Positions 35,545 through 47,800 of a DNA stretch of 64,000 nt are shown one piece after another. Each line of letters opens with the position of its first letter. The stretch's first letter is position 1. The stretch comes from Vitellaria paradoxa. Lineage: Eukaryota > Streptophyta > Magnoliopsida > Ericales > Sapotaceae. A model generated the notes under the pieces. It was not told the origin of the DNA and made no database searches. It saw only the letters and a list, made by a program, of their open reading frames with translations. The stretch covers positions 22,893,541 through 22,957,540 of the forward strand of contig CM034241.1 in the NCBI GenBank assembly GCA_019916065.1, given 5' to 3'. A program made the position numbers and the translations under genes.

Positions 35545-36165
35545 ATAACTATCTGATGAAGCCTTCACCCATGTGAGTGCGCAAGTTGGGGTTAGGAGCA
35601 GTTGGAGAGAGTTAAATAAGATCACAAACATGCGGCAATGATTAAGGGGGTCGTACCCCACTTTACCGATTGAGGGGCAACAGGGACACTTGGCAAAGTA
35701 TGAAAGAGACAGAATATAACTTGTTCTTTACTCCATGTACATATGGAGAGGGCTATCCTTGGATAATGTGGTCCGAGTAGTCAAAACGACGATCATAGGC
35801 TTGGCCTCAGTCAGTCCTATATTAGTAGATGAACCACCAAGGTAAAAGGTTCATGCCTTTTTGTGTTTGAATAGTATATAAATTATACCACTTTTGAGAA
35901 TAACTTCTAACTTGACCATTTAAGAGGCAATTAACCACACCTTGCCAACCAACAATCCTTTTTTATGCGTCGGGAAAGCAAGGGAAGTAATGAGATAAGA
36001 TAAAGTACCGAAAATTACGAAGAAAAAATGTAATCAAGTTTCACACGCATTAGAGTAATAGTCGGTTGCAAATGTTTATTTTACTGGATTGTTGGCGCTC
36101 CAAATATGATATTCTATTTCAAATTTTTCCCTTTATTTTTTTTCTTCGATTTATAAGGCACACAA
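35545..36165. other. Non-coding DNA, probably retrotransposon-derived
   Basis: No coding region is recognised. The block at 35560-35830 has higher GC content than its surroundings but no domain that I can read in any frame. Confidence 0.35.
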
Positions 36166-36300
36166 ATTAGATGTTTAGTAACTTTACTGTGAGATAAAAA
36201 GTGAGATAAAGTAAAATAAGTCATAAGTTCGTAATTCGTGCAATGAAATAAAAAGTAAATAACTTTTAGAGATTTTTAGAGATTTTTATTTAAGGTTTAA
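36166..36300. mobile_element. Truncated copy of the small MITE family at 6377
   Basis: It shares GAGATAAAAAGTGAGATAAA, GTTCGTAATTCGTGCAATGA and AAATAAAAAGTAAATAA with 6377-6534. The right end is missing. Confidence 0.5.
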
Positions 36301-36309
36301 TTAATTTAA

Positions 36310-36628
36310 GGTGGCATTTGATTTATTTTTTTATTTTTTATTTTTTGTTTTTGTTTTATGTGTTAAAAATCTCAAAACGAGGAAATAGAAATTACTTTAT
36401 TTTCTTTATTTTGAGTTAAAAACTTCCAAAATGACTTTTTACCATTTTTCATTTCATGTGTAAATCTATTTTCAGTTTTCTAAAATAAAATTTGAAAATA
36501 TAAGTAACCAAATGAGTTTTAAGCTGTTTTTCTTATTTTCAAAAGTACAAAACGAAAAATGAAATCAAAGCAAAAAATTAAAAATAAAAACAAAAAACAA
36601 AAAACAAAAAAATAAATAAAATGACACC
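36310..36628. mobile_element. Tourist-like MITE, 319 bp, TAA duplication
   Basis: The left end GGTGGCATTTGATTTATTTT and the inverted right end AAATAAAATGACACC match with few mismatches. TAA flanks both ends (36307-36309 and 36629-36631). A second copy in the same orientation lies in intron 1 at 38263. Confidence 0.8.
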
Positions 36629-36631
36629 TAA

Positions 36632-36996
36632 ATTTCAATAGTTCTATTAATTCATACGGTTTACTCTTCCTTGAAATCAATCTAAGGTGTAACAAGTTAG
36701 GAGGGGAAAAATGCCTTACTACTCTCTAATATTTTTATTTATTCTTAAAAAATTAAAGGAAAAATGAGTAGTAAAGTGAAGTATTTTCTTAATATTATTT
36801 TTATTTTGAATTATATAGTAAAAAATATAAGAGTAATGTTTTTATTCTTTTCAACTCTCTGTTGTTTTAATTTAAAGTCTCCTATTCTCTTCTTTTCTCC
36901 TACTTTCTGTTTCCATCTTAAAGAATTTTTACCTTTCATGGCTTCACTTTCCCTCGCTTTCACTCATTACATATTAGTTGTGTCTTTTAGTCTTTC
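36632..36996. other. Promoter-distal DNA upstream of the acyltransferase gene
   Basis: AT-rich. An open frame at 36764-37000 is a low-complexity hydrophobic translation of T-rich sequence and is not supported as a gene. Confidence 0.5.
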
Positions 36997-36999
36997 TTA

Positions 37000-37147
37000 G
37001 GACTTGTTTGGTGACAAGAAAAGTTATCTAAAATTATAAAATTTAATTAATTTTTATATTTTTTTAATTAAATTTTTTTACATATCATTTTTATATTATA
37101 TTTTTTACTTTTTATTGTACTGTTTTTTTTTCGAGCAAAACATACCC
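37000..37147. mobile_element. Small Tourist-like MITE just upstream of the gene
   Basis: It runs from GGACTTGTTTGGTGACAAG to GAGCAAAACATACCC, with TTA on both sides (36997-36999 and 37148-37150). The inverted repeats are imperfect. It ends only 82 bp before the start codon at 37230. Confidence 0.55.
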
Positions 37148-37182
37148 TTAATGGATAATAACAATTGCCCAAACCAAAAGAT

Positions 37183-37200
37183 CCTCTCTCTCTCTCTCTC
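37183..37200 (+). repeat. (CT)n tract in the probable 5' UTR
   Basis: About nine CT units lie 30 bp upstream of the ATG. Such Y-rich tracts are common in plant core promoters and 5' UTRs. Confidence 0.7.
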
Positions 37201-37229
37201 AATAATTATACACATTCTTTCCCTCCATC

Positions 37230-40200
37230 ATGTATGAGCAGGCCGCGGAAGCCAATGGCCGCCGTGTCGGCGGGACCGAGCACAGCTGGTGCAGAGCTGT
37301 GCCAAGTGGAACTGGCATAACAGTGGTGGCACTTCTCCTCTCAAATCCACCAGATTTCTCACTTCTCCAAAACGCCCTCCACAAACTTCAAACTACCCAC
37401 CCCATCCTCCGCTCCAAGCTCCATTTCAACGCCACCACAAATTCCTTCTCCTTCATCGTACCCAACACACCGCACCTCCAACTCCAGCCGTTCGATCTCT
37501 CATCCACGGCCGACATCCTCCGGACCCTCGCCGATCCCAAAGCCCCCTCCTCCGTCTCCCCATTTCACCTAATCCTCGAACACGAACTGAATCAGAACAG
37601 CTGGCGCAATGTCGATGAGACCGACGTGCTCTTCGCAAGCGTGTACACTCTGGACTCCGACAAGTGGGCGGTGACGCTCCGGCTTCACACGGCGGCCTGC
37701 GACCGGGTGGCAGCGGCGGCGATACTGAGCGAGCTGTTGCTGGGTGGGGTAGGAGAGAGGAAATCAGACAATAATGAAATTGGATTGGGAATCGAGGAGT
37801 ATATTCCCCGGGGGAAAGCTAACAAGCCTTTTTGGGCGCGTGGAGTGGACATGCTTGGATACTCGCTGAATGCTTTCAGGCTATCGAGATTGGATTTCAT
37901 CGACGCCGATTCAACGAGGGCTTCGCAGGCCGTCAGGCTTCAAATTAACTCCGATGACACCAATCACATACTCTCTGTAAGTTCATTATCAATTCGATCC
38001 ATCGTCTTTTTTACTACTATTATTATTTTTTTTCCTTATAATACGTCTTAACTTCCGGAAATCAGTAGCGGAATTAGAAAATTATGGATGAGTCGATACC
38101 AATTATATGACACAAATGATTGGTGGAAAATTAAGAAATTTACTTGGATGTCGTTGGAAGGATAAGGAGAGAGAGAGAGAAATTAGGTAAATTGAGTAGA
38201 CCCGGTGCGATATTGATGTTATTAGATTAAAATTTATTTCTTTCAATAAATCCAAAACTTAAGGTGATATTTGGTTTATTTTTTAATTTTTTGTTTTTGT
38301 TTTATGTATTAAAAATTTTCAAAAGAGAAAATAAAAAAATACTTTATTTTTTTTTATTTTGAGATTTTTCTTACTTTTTGTTCAAAACTCTTAAAATAAT
38401 TTTTTATTATTTTTCATTTTATATGTAAACTTATTTTTTGTTTTCGAAAATAAATTTTGAAAACACAGGTAATCAAATGAGTTTTGAACTGTTTTTCTTA
38501 TTTTTAAAAGTATAAAATGAAAAATAAACTCAAAACAGAAAATAGAAAACAAAAATAGAAAGCGAAAAATAAAAAAAAAAAATCAATTGACAAAATTTAT
38601 TAGGAAATAGGCCCAATAATATATATCAAACTATTTCAACACTTCCCGTCACGTGTAAACCCTAATTTGCACGTGGAGTAAAGACAAACAAACCAAATCA
38701 AATAAGGTATACCAACACAAGTCAACACAAGCAAACAAAATGCACAATAATGAATTGAGAATAACAAAATTCGGACTCAAGATTTCTTGGAATCAAGGTT
38801 ATGAGACTTTTGGGACAAAGCGGCACAATTGGTGTTGGATAAATTTTTATTTTTTATTTTTTTCTTGGGTGGTCACAATTAGTAGCGAGTTAAATTTTTT
38901 TTTCTTTTTTTTTTTTGATTGGGCACAATTGAACACAGAAAATAATATTAAAAATATTAATGTAGTGTGCGCCGGGCCAATATTGGCTCTGGCCCTACAT
39001 GTAATTACCTATAATTTTAGTAGTATTATACAACTTTAAGAATCAGCTTATTTGCATTTTACAAATAGACTCTTACAAATCACCTTACCTTTTTATTAAA
39101 TGAAATTATAAAACTCTTCTTTTGTAATTAGCTATCCATATATATAATATAAAATGACATAATTACCCTTCATAAAAATTATTTACAAATTTGAACAAAT
39201 ACCCTTAAGTTTACAAAAGAATATAAAAAATGTTTTTAAAGACTATATTTTTAATAATCATATAAAAAACAAATTTATTTTATTTTATTTCATAATTTAT
39301 TCAAATAAAAAAATTAATTTCTTTCATTCCTTTTTGTTTATAAAATTTTGTTACTTTAACTTTTGTCATCATTCTTAAGTCATTTAGTAAGGTCTTATAT
39401 GATATTTTTAATTCTCATAATATAGTAATTTATTTCAAAAATAACGTAATGAAATAAAATGCAAATATATATATATATATAAATCTTAAAATTAAGAAAT
39501 TATGAAAGATTGGTAACAAATAAATAAATATCCAAATGATAAAAAAATTTGTAAACAAATTGAAATGAAATAAGTTATTTTTTTATTTAGTTAAGTTATA
39601 GAATAAATTAAAATTTATTTTTACTTGATTTTTAAAAATATAAATAAAAATAAAATTTATTTTTAGTCTTCCAAAATATTTTTTTTCTTACATAAAACCT
39701 ACATGAAAATAAGTCAACTTGTAAATTAATTTAAATTTCTAATTATCTTTATCCCTACTAACTTTTTTCACTAATTCTAAATTTAAAATAAAATCACTTA
39801 TTTTTTTTTCTTGTTGTTCATGTATAGAAAAAGTAAAAAATCAAACTACTAAATAATATTAACTAGGAAAAGAAACAAACTGAAAAAAATTAATTTTTAA
39901 GTATACAGACAAATTTATCAAACAAACCAAAAGTACATATATTTTGAAAAATTAATTTGAATCTTTTATAATAACAAATACTTTTTAAAAAAATCTAGAA
40001 TTAAAATTTTTATCATAGTAAGGTAATTCATTTGTATGAATGAATTTGTTTTTTCAAAAAAAAAAAAAAGAAATTAGATGGCAATTGTCTGTTCATTTAT
40101 CAAAATATGTTAGAAGAATTGATAAGTTGCTTTTTGTATTTATTTTTTAAAAAATAATTTTTAGCAAAAATAATGTTATTTATAATATTATAATTAGGTC

Positions 40201-41787
40201 TTAGATTGAGCTTTTGTATAAGAGTTTTTATGACATTATAAATATGCAAAACATATGTAAAAAAAATTGTAAGCAATTATATAATTTCAGTTAATAAAAA
40301 AGTAAAGTGGAATACAAGAATTTACTTGTGGAGTGCAATATGTCCACCCTAATTTTAATAGTACCACAAAAAAAAAAAAAAAATTATAACTATCACGTAA
40401 TTACATAATTTATTTTCTTATATTTTTGTCTTCCTTGCCTTTTAACTATCTATTACTTTTATAATTTATATATATTTTTTTAAATTTCTATTAATTAATT
40501 ATTCTTTACTTTAACACCCTTAACACGCACTATTTACCATTTAAGACACTTTTGTCAATTTGTTAAAATTTTATTTAAAATAAAAAGATAAAAAAATTAC
40601 ACACACAATTTTGCACTCACTTCTAGTTATATGATAAAGAGAATGTTATAATTAAGTTTTTTCCATTTTTTAAAATATTCTCAATAAATATACCCGGTTT
40701 GTCTAGTTTGTTACACTCTTTTATAATATTTTTATCTGTGTAGTTTGCGTGAATGCAAGATATATACACTATTAGCTTTCATTGTATTGTTTCCTTTAAA
40801 TTTTATTTTTTGATACATAACGGCCAAAATCCAAAATGCAAGTTATACTAAAAATGGAAAATCGAATTACAAAACATGAATTAAAATAAATAAATATTAA
40901 CAGTTGATAACAGAAATCCTTTAACCGGGGCCTAATAAAAGTTCACAAATATTACTTTTCATTAACAAGTTTTAGGAACAACTTTTTTTTAAACTGATAT
41001 TAGTAAATTTTATTGACTTTCTTTTTTTTTTCTTTTTGTTTTTTGTATTTTTGTACATAAATGACAACGCATTTAATCGCAAATGATAATATCTAAATTT
41101 GGTGCGTTGTCTTTTTTTTTTTTAATAATTTTTTGTATATATATTTGTTTATGTAGCATCATTATTCATATGAATTAATTTATTAAAATTTATACAATAG
41201 AAATTAGATAATATTGTTTTTGCTAACAAATTTTCACCAACACTAGTAGTTTTGGTTGAAATTGTATTTTCTTAGATGACAAAATTATATGGTCTGAACT
41301 ATAAACCAATTGGATTTTTTGTTTTTTTTTTTTTTTTTTTTCAGTTTCTTTTTCATTTTAGAACTCTCAAATCAAACTTGGCCTTTGCTGAGTGGAATGG
41401 AAAAGAAAAAGAAAAATTCGTGTAGTTGGCCCATTTAGTTGAGAAAATACAGTTTTGAGGTGAAATAAATGAGACTTCCCTTGGGAAACCCCATGGGCAA
41501 ACGCTGAAGCATAGCTTGTAGCTGCAGGCAAATGCTTGGCAACCCCTGGTTTAAGCCACCTCAACACAATTAGGCATGACTTGCCAAAACTAACCGGATG
41601 GGAATGGTTGCTTATTTGCATAACTAGTCATCTGAACCTATGACTTACTTAACGGTTGGATGAAGACAGAGTCTCTTTGGAGCCCATTGAATTTCATTCT
41701 AAAGACGACGGACAAGGGCGTCGGCTAGCTAGTTTTCAAGGGAGTTTCCACTAAAAGGTGGTTATCCAACAATACGATAAAAAAGAA

Positions 41788-41830
<43 letters not shown>

Positions 41831-44800
41831 GTGACTTAAGACTTCACGTCGTCAGCTATTAATTTGAAAAAAAAAATGGTGGACCAATTATCTTAGCCAC
41901 GGGCGGATTGGGGCAAGGGGGGGCAAGTGATCCCCTTAATTTTTTAGATAAAATTACTAAAATGTCATTTTATTATTTTAATTTTATTTAAAAATTAAAT
42001 TAATTAAAAATTAAGATATTTTGATTTTATTAAAAATTTAAAGTTAACTCAATTTTTTTTAACATATAAGAAATTTAAAAGAATCAAACTTGATATTTTT
42101 TGTGAAATAAAGTATATCTTTTAATACATTATTGCATATTTTTGTTTATACTATCAGTAAATTTAGCATATAACATAATAAATTCTATAGATAATAAAAT
42201 TTAATAATAATTATATTTTTTGTAGTCAGGGATATCTCTAATAAACTTCAAGTGCTTGAACCATTAACTGTGAGAAATATATTCACTAGTTAATACTCAA
42301 GAATAATTTATTTTCTCTCTAAAAATAACATCATTTTTCTCCTACTCTTAATTGAAAAATAAGTCGATTGTTATTTTTTCTTGGGTGTTCGGTGCCCTCC
42401 TTGGCGCCCGATGCCCCCTGGCGCTCGGTGACTCCTGGGCAAAAATTCTGACTCCGCCCTGATCTTAGCCAGTATCCTATGTTATGGTACTTTTTGTCTG
42501 GGTTTGGGTTGTGGCCCTAGAGCAGCACATGGTTACTACTTTTTCTGGGTCTCTGGGGTTTGGATGAAGACAGTCTCTTTGGAGCCCATTGAATTCCATT
42601 CTAAAGAAGACGGACAAGGGCGTCCGCTAGCTAGTTTTCAAGAGTGTTTCCACTAAAAGGTGGTTCTCCTACAATGCAATAAAAAAGAAATATATATAAC
42701 ATAGAGAGGAGGGGGAGAGAGAGAGAGGGGGAGAGAGAGAGAGAGAGTGTGTGTGACTTAGACTTCTCCTAGTAAGCTATTAATATGAAAAAAAAAATGA
42801 TGGACCAATTATCTTAGCCAGTGTCCTATGTTATGGTACTTTTTGTCTGGCTATGGGTTGTGGCCCTAGAGCAGCACATGGTTACTACTTTTTCTGGGTC
42901 TCTGGGGTTAGGTCAACCCCGAGCAACGGCTGCGGGGTGACAGAGGGAACGTGGCACCTGGGCTTATTAATAGTCCAATTGTCTTAAATTGTTGATAGTT
43001 TATTTTTGTTACTTAAAGAGGTGACCAATTATTATACATGTGATTAATAAAAAATTAAAAAAAACATAATTGTATAATTAGTTAATTTAGTTATTATTTA
43101 AAGGGGTAATATTGGAAGATCACCCGAAGAAGCTCCACCAAATTAGAGACCAAATTAAAATATGTCTTTATTTATTAGCACAGGTTGTTTTTGTTTTCAG
43201 AATATGGTTATAAGATTGCTAAATCATTACGTGTTAGAATGCAAAAAATAATCTAATCTCCACGTACAAGCCTGCTTACATTTGATTATTTTTAGGTTTT
43301 GCAATAGCAGGAATTAATCTTTCTTTGTACGAGGGACTTTCTCTGTTATTTTCTTCACACCCAAAGACAGTCAAACTTCATTAAGAAATTAAAAATCCTA
43401 CAGAATAAAAATTAATCATTGTACGAGGCTCCCCTCATCTCATGGTAGTATAGTTCTGTATGCTTACTTTGAAGTACGAGCTCTTCGTCCAATTTATATG
43501 CCTTTTTAACCTATGTATTGCTTAGGGCCTGTTTGGTAAAGCTGTCAATTTTTAGTTTTTATGTTCAGTTTTTGTGTTTAGTTTTTCAGTTTCTGTTTTC
43601 ATTTATATAGTAAGAAAAGAAAACAAAAACTTGAAAACACGTTTGGTAACAATAATTGTTAGTTTTTGCAGTTACAGTTGTTAATTAATTAAATTCAATA
43701 AATTTAATTATTTTAACTATATTAATCATTAAAAATAATTTAATTCTATAAAAATAAAATATATTAAACATAATTTATTATAATTACTTTTAAAAACAAT
43801 TTAATAGAATATATTTCCTATTAATTAAAGTAATTAATTTAATTAACTTAATTTAATTTAATTACTTAAATTAACTCGATTTAATTAATTAATTATATTA
43901 ATTAAATTTAATTATTTTTATTATATCATTTTTTCAAAATAATTTGATTCAATAAAAATAAAATAAAATATATTCAATATAATATAATTATATTATCTAT
44001 TAAAAATAATTTATATTAAAATTTTTATATTAATTTAATTAATTAAATTTAATTAATTAATTAATTAAATTTAAATTAATTAAACATATTTATTTTAGTT
44101 ATATCTTATTAAAAATAATTCAATTTAATAAAAATAAAATATATTAAATATAATTTATTATATTATTAATTAAATATAATTTAATAAATTAATTTTATAT
44201 TAATTTAACAAATTAAATTCAATTATAATCAATATAATTTGGTTAATTAATATATTTAATATAATTTACGTAATTAATATATTTAATATATAATTTCATA
44301 TATTAAATTAATTATTGATAAAATTAATTATTAATTAAATTATATTTAATCTATTTTTACATAAATAAAAATAATATATTAATAATATATATATATTAAT
44401 ATATTTTTACATAAATAAAAATAATATATTATTAATTTTATAGATTAATTTTATATATTAATATATTATTATTTAATATAATATATTAATATATTTTATA
44501 TATTAATATAAAATTTATATATTAATATAATTTAATATATTAATATATTTTATATATTACTTTAATATTTTTATATTAAATAATAATATATTTGGTGGTG
44601 ACCGGAGATAAGTGGAAGGTAGTGGCGGTGGTGGTCGGATATTGGTAACAACTAGTTGACGATAGTAATTGATGGTTGTAACTAGTGTTGTATAAGAAAT
44701 TGAAAGCTGAAAATGAAAACTTGAGAAAACACCTTTTCTATATTTTCATAATTTTTAAAAATTTTGAAAACACTTTTCATTTTTTTGAAAACTAAAAACT

Positions 44801-47800
44801 GAAAACAAATTTATCATACGCGTTTTCATGTTCAATTTAAAAAAAAAAAATGAAAACAAAAACAGAAAACTGAAAACGAAATGGTTACCAAACGGGACCT
44901 TAACGAGTCTCGAGAGCAAGTTCTGATTCTTGACTATGGATCATTTGGGGTGGGCATAAATTGAGTTAGCAAAACTCAGCTCAAGCTTGATTTGTGGCCT
45001 TAGCGAGTCAAATTGGAGCTCAATTTGTGAACATTTAAAATTGAGCTTGAATCTAAAAGTGTTCAACTTGAAAGTTCGCAAATTAGTTCGATAAAATAAT
45101 ATATATTTATAATATTTTGACGAAAATGATGTTGTAGTTTAGTGGAGCTCTTTTTTTTTGATTTATTGCATTTTAGGGCATCTACTCTAATTCTTCTTAA
45201 TAGATTGTCTAATATATAGTAATATATATATATATATATATATATTTATAATTTTTCTATTCAGCAGTACTCTTGCATCCAATTCTCTAAAATCTTCTAT
45301 ATAACATTTAGATATCGATTTCTCTAATCTTTCTTTATTTTTATTTATTGTTTAACAGTCACCAGTAAATATATTTATAATGGGTAGTACTTTTAATTGT
45401 TATGTTTTTAGAAAAAAAGTTATTTTCATATTTTGGAAAAAAATATTTTTGATTTATATTATAATAATAAGAGTAATTTACACTGATCTATCCTAAACAT
45501 TTGAATATTTATAGGTAACTAGTTATAGTATTTAAAATTTATGCTTATGCCTTTATTTTGAGATGTTTGTCACAACTAAATCATTTCGTCTATCTAATTA
45601 TTGTTAATTGAAAGTATCGTGGTTAGATGGAAAACATTGTTGAGATCTTTAAATGTTAAAAAAAAAAGGGGAGACATTTGGATCTTCTTAGATTATAGTT
45701 GAGCTCCATCTTTAAAATTGAAGTTAATGTCTAAATATGGTAAACAATGAAATAAAGTGAATATATTACGAATTATTCTCATCACGCATTGTTTTTTTAT
45801 TATTTTTTTAAGATCTTAACTGCATTTTGAATATTTTATAATTTGAAAGTATAAAATAAACATCTTATATGATTTTTTTCAGATACCTATACTAGTTTCT
45901 ATTTAATATTGACATTTGGATTTACATGAGAACTTTGTTGTAACAACCATTTCAAGTTAAGGGACTGTCACGCCCCGAAACTGAATTTAGCTATGACCGG
46001 TATGGATTAAGAAACTAATGGTAATTATGACAATAAATCTAATCTAGGTCAAAGTCAAGGCATGACTAAGGCCCCATTTGGTATAAAATAAAACTCCAAA
46101 AAACTCTATAAATCTCTAACAACCCCTCCACCTCTAATTTTTCTGCCATCACTAATTTAAAAAAATTCCAATATTTCGCTAAAAAAAAAAAAATCTGAAA
46201 GTAAGTTAACCGAATGTGTAAATTTTTTATACAATCATATTTTTCGTGTTGAAAGCTTTCAAACGAGTACCATTGTCGCTATTTTTTGTGAATTTTTTTG
46301 AATCCATGGGAACGGATTTAGAAAACCGTTCCTACGGTTTGTGACTTTTCAAAAAAAAATAGCGCCAAAATTAACCCAAAACTACATTTTATCTCAATTT
46401 ATCTTGTTTTTTCTTACTCCAAACGGGACCTAAAGCGTCAAATGCTAGGTCAAATTAAGATATTAATATAATAATCAAATCAGAACACTTACCATTACTT
46501 ACCTGTATTCCAACAAAATTAAATGTTTATATTATACTAATAATTAATAAATGGAAGGAAAATAAGTTCATCAAGTCCATTACAGTCATCCAAAAAGAGA
46601 AATAAAATATTATAATAAGTTTGAGCCTAGGTACCCATTAATGTATAACAATAACCGATGTTATATGATTCATGAATAAATTGGTGATGATGAATAAATA
46701 CGAAATTAATAACTAAATGTGCCTTCTACTTTACTAACTAAATATATGAATATCTCTACAACTAAGCACCATAAAATAACCTATATCATGGGAGGGATGT
46801 GATCATTTTAAGCATGGAACTCATTTTCCATGTAAAATTGCACAAACAGTGGCTGTATAGAGCAAGCGTGCGCACAGGTAAGGGATTGTGCACTTAGAAT
46901 GGTTCAAGGTTCAAGGTTTGTGCACGAGAGATTGTTCAAGGTGTCGTGTGCATGCCTTGACCTTCCTCATTCCTGTGCGTGTGCTGGCCCTGTCCAACCT
47001 TAGTCTGCTATTTACTTGAACTTTGAATACCATACTTATTTACTTACTTCTCTAACATGCTAAGTATCATATTTTTGATGTTAAATTGCTATGAGCGTTA
47101 TTATCCTCGCTTGATGGGGTATGGATCATACTTGTTGATGTTTCCATGATTACTTATTTTCATCATTTATTTGTGACGTATAAACCGCTGGCCGCTGATG
47201 AACTTTGAGACATGAGGAATAATCCAATTGAATGGAAATTGTAATGATGGGATGGGTTAAGCAGAGATCTTACTCATGGGACATGATTTAGATGTGGAAT
47301 TGAGATAGGACGTGCATCTCTTTATGTGAACCTTTGGGAAATGGAATGATTAGTGGATATATTAGGATTTAAACCAGAGATTGGGAACTTTAGTTATTTG
47401 AAACTGGTGACTTATGAGTGTAAATTTCAAATATTGGGCGAGGTATGGTAATTTACCCTAATAATAAATATAATATAATATTGACTTATAATGTAATTAT
47501 ATCTTATATTTACATTCATATTTTGCTTTCACACCAGATTTTCTTATATATTTTTTTACCAAATAAAGAAAAATGAAAAAAGTATATTTTTTAAATAGAA
47601 GTGAACAATGATGACTGTCACTTGTCAAGTAAAGGGAGAAACAAAAGAGAGGAAGAGAAATGTACCCAAAAAAAAAAAATAATAATAATAAATAAATAAA
47701 TAAATAAATAAATGATTAGGAGAAGCTCAACTTGTATTTAGAGTTTATGGAGAAGAGCTAATGCAGCTGAAAAAGACATCATTTTACTCTAAAATAGCTT

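Noticed and set aside
38740..39039. Possible extra exon in intron 1
   Set aside because: The 99-codon frame has no similarity to the acyltransferase family, and the exon 1-exon 2 join is already complete and in phase.
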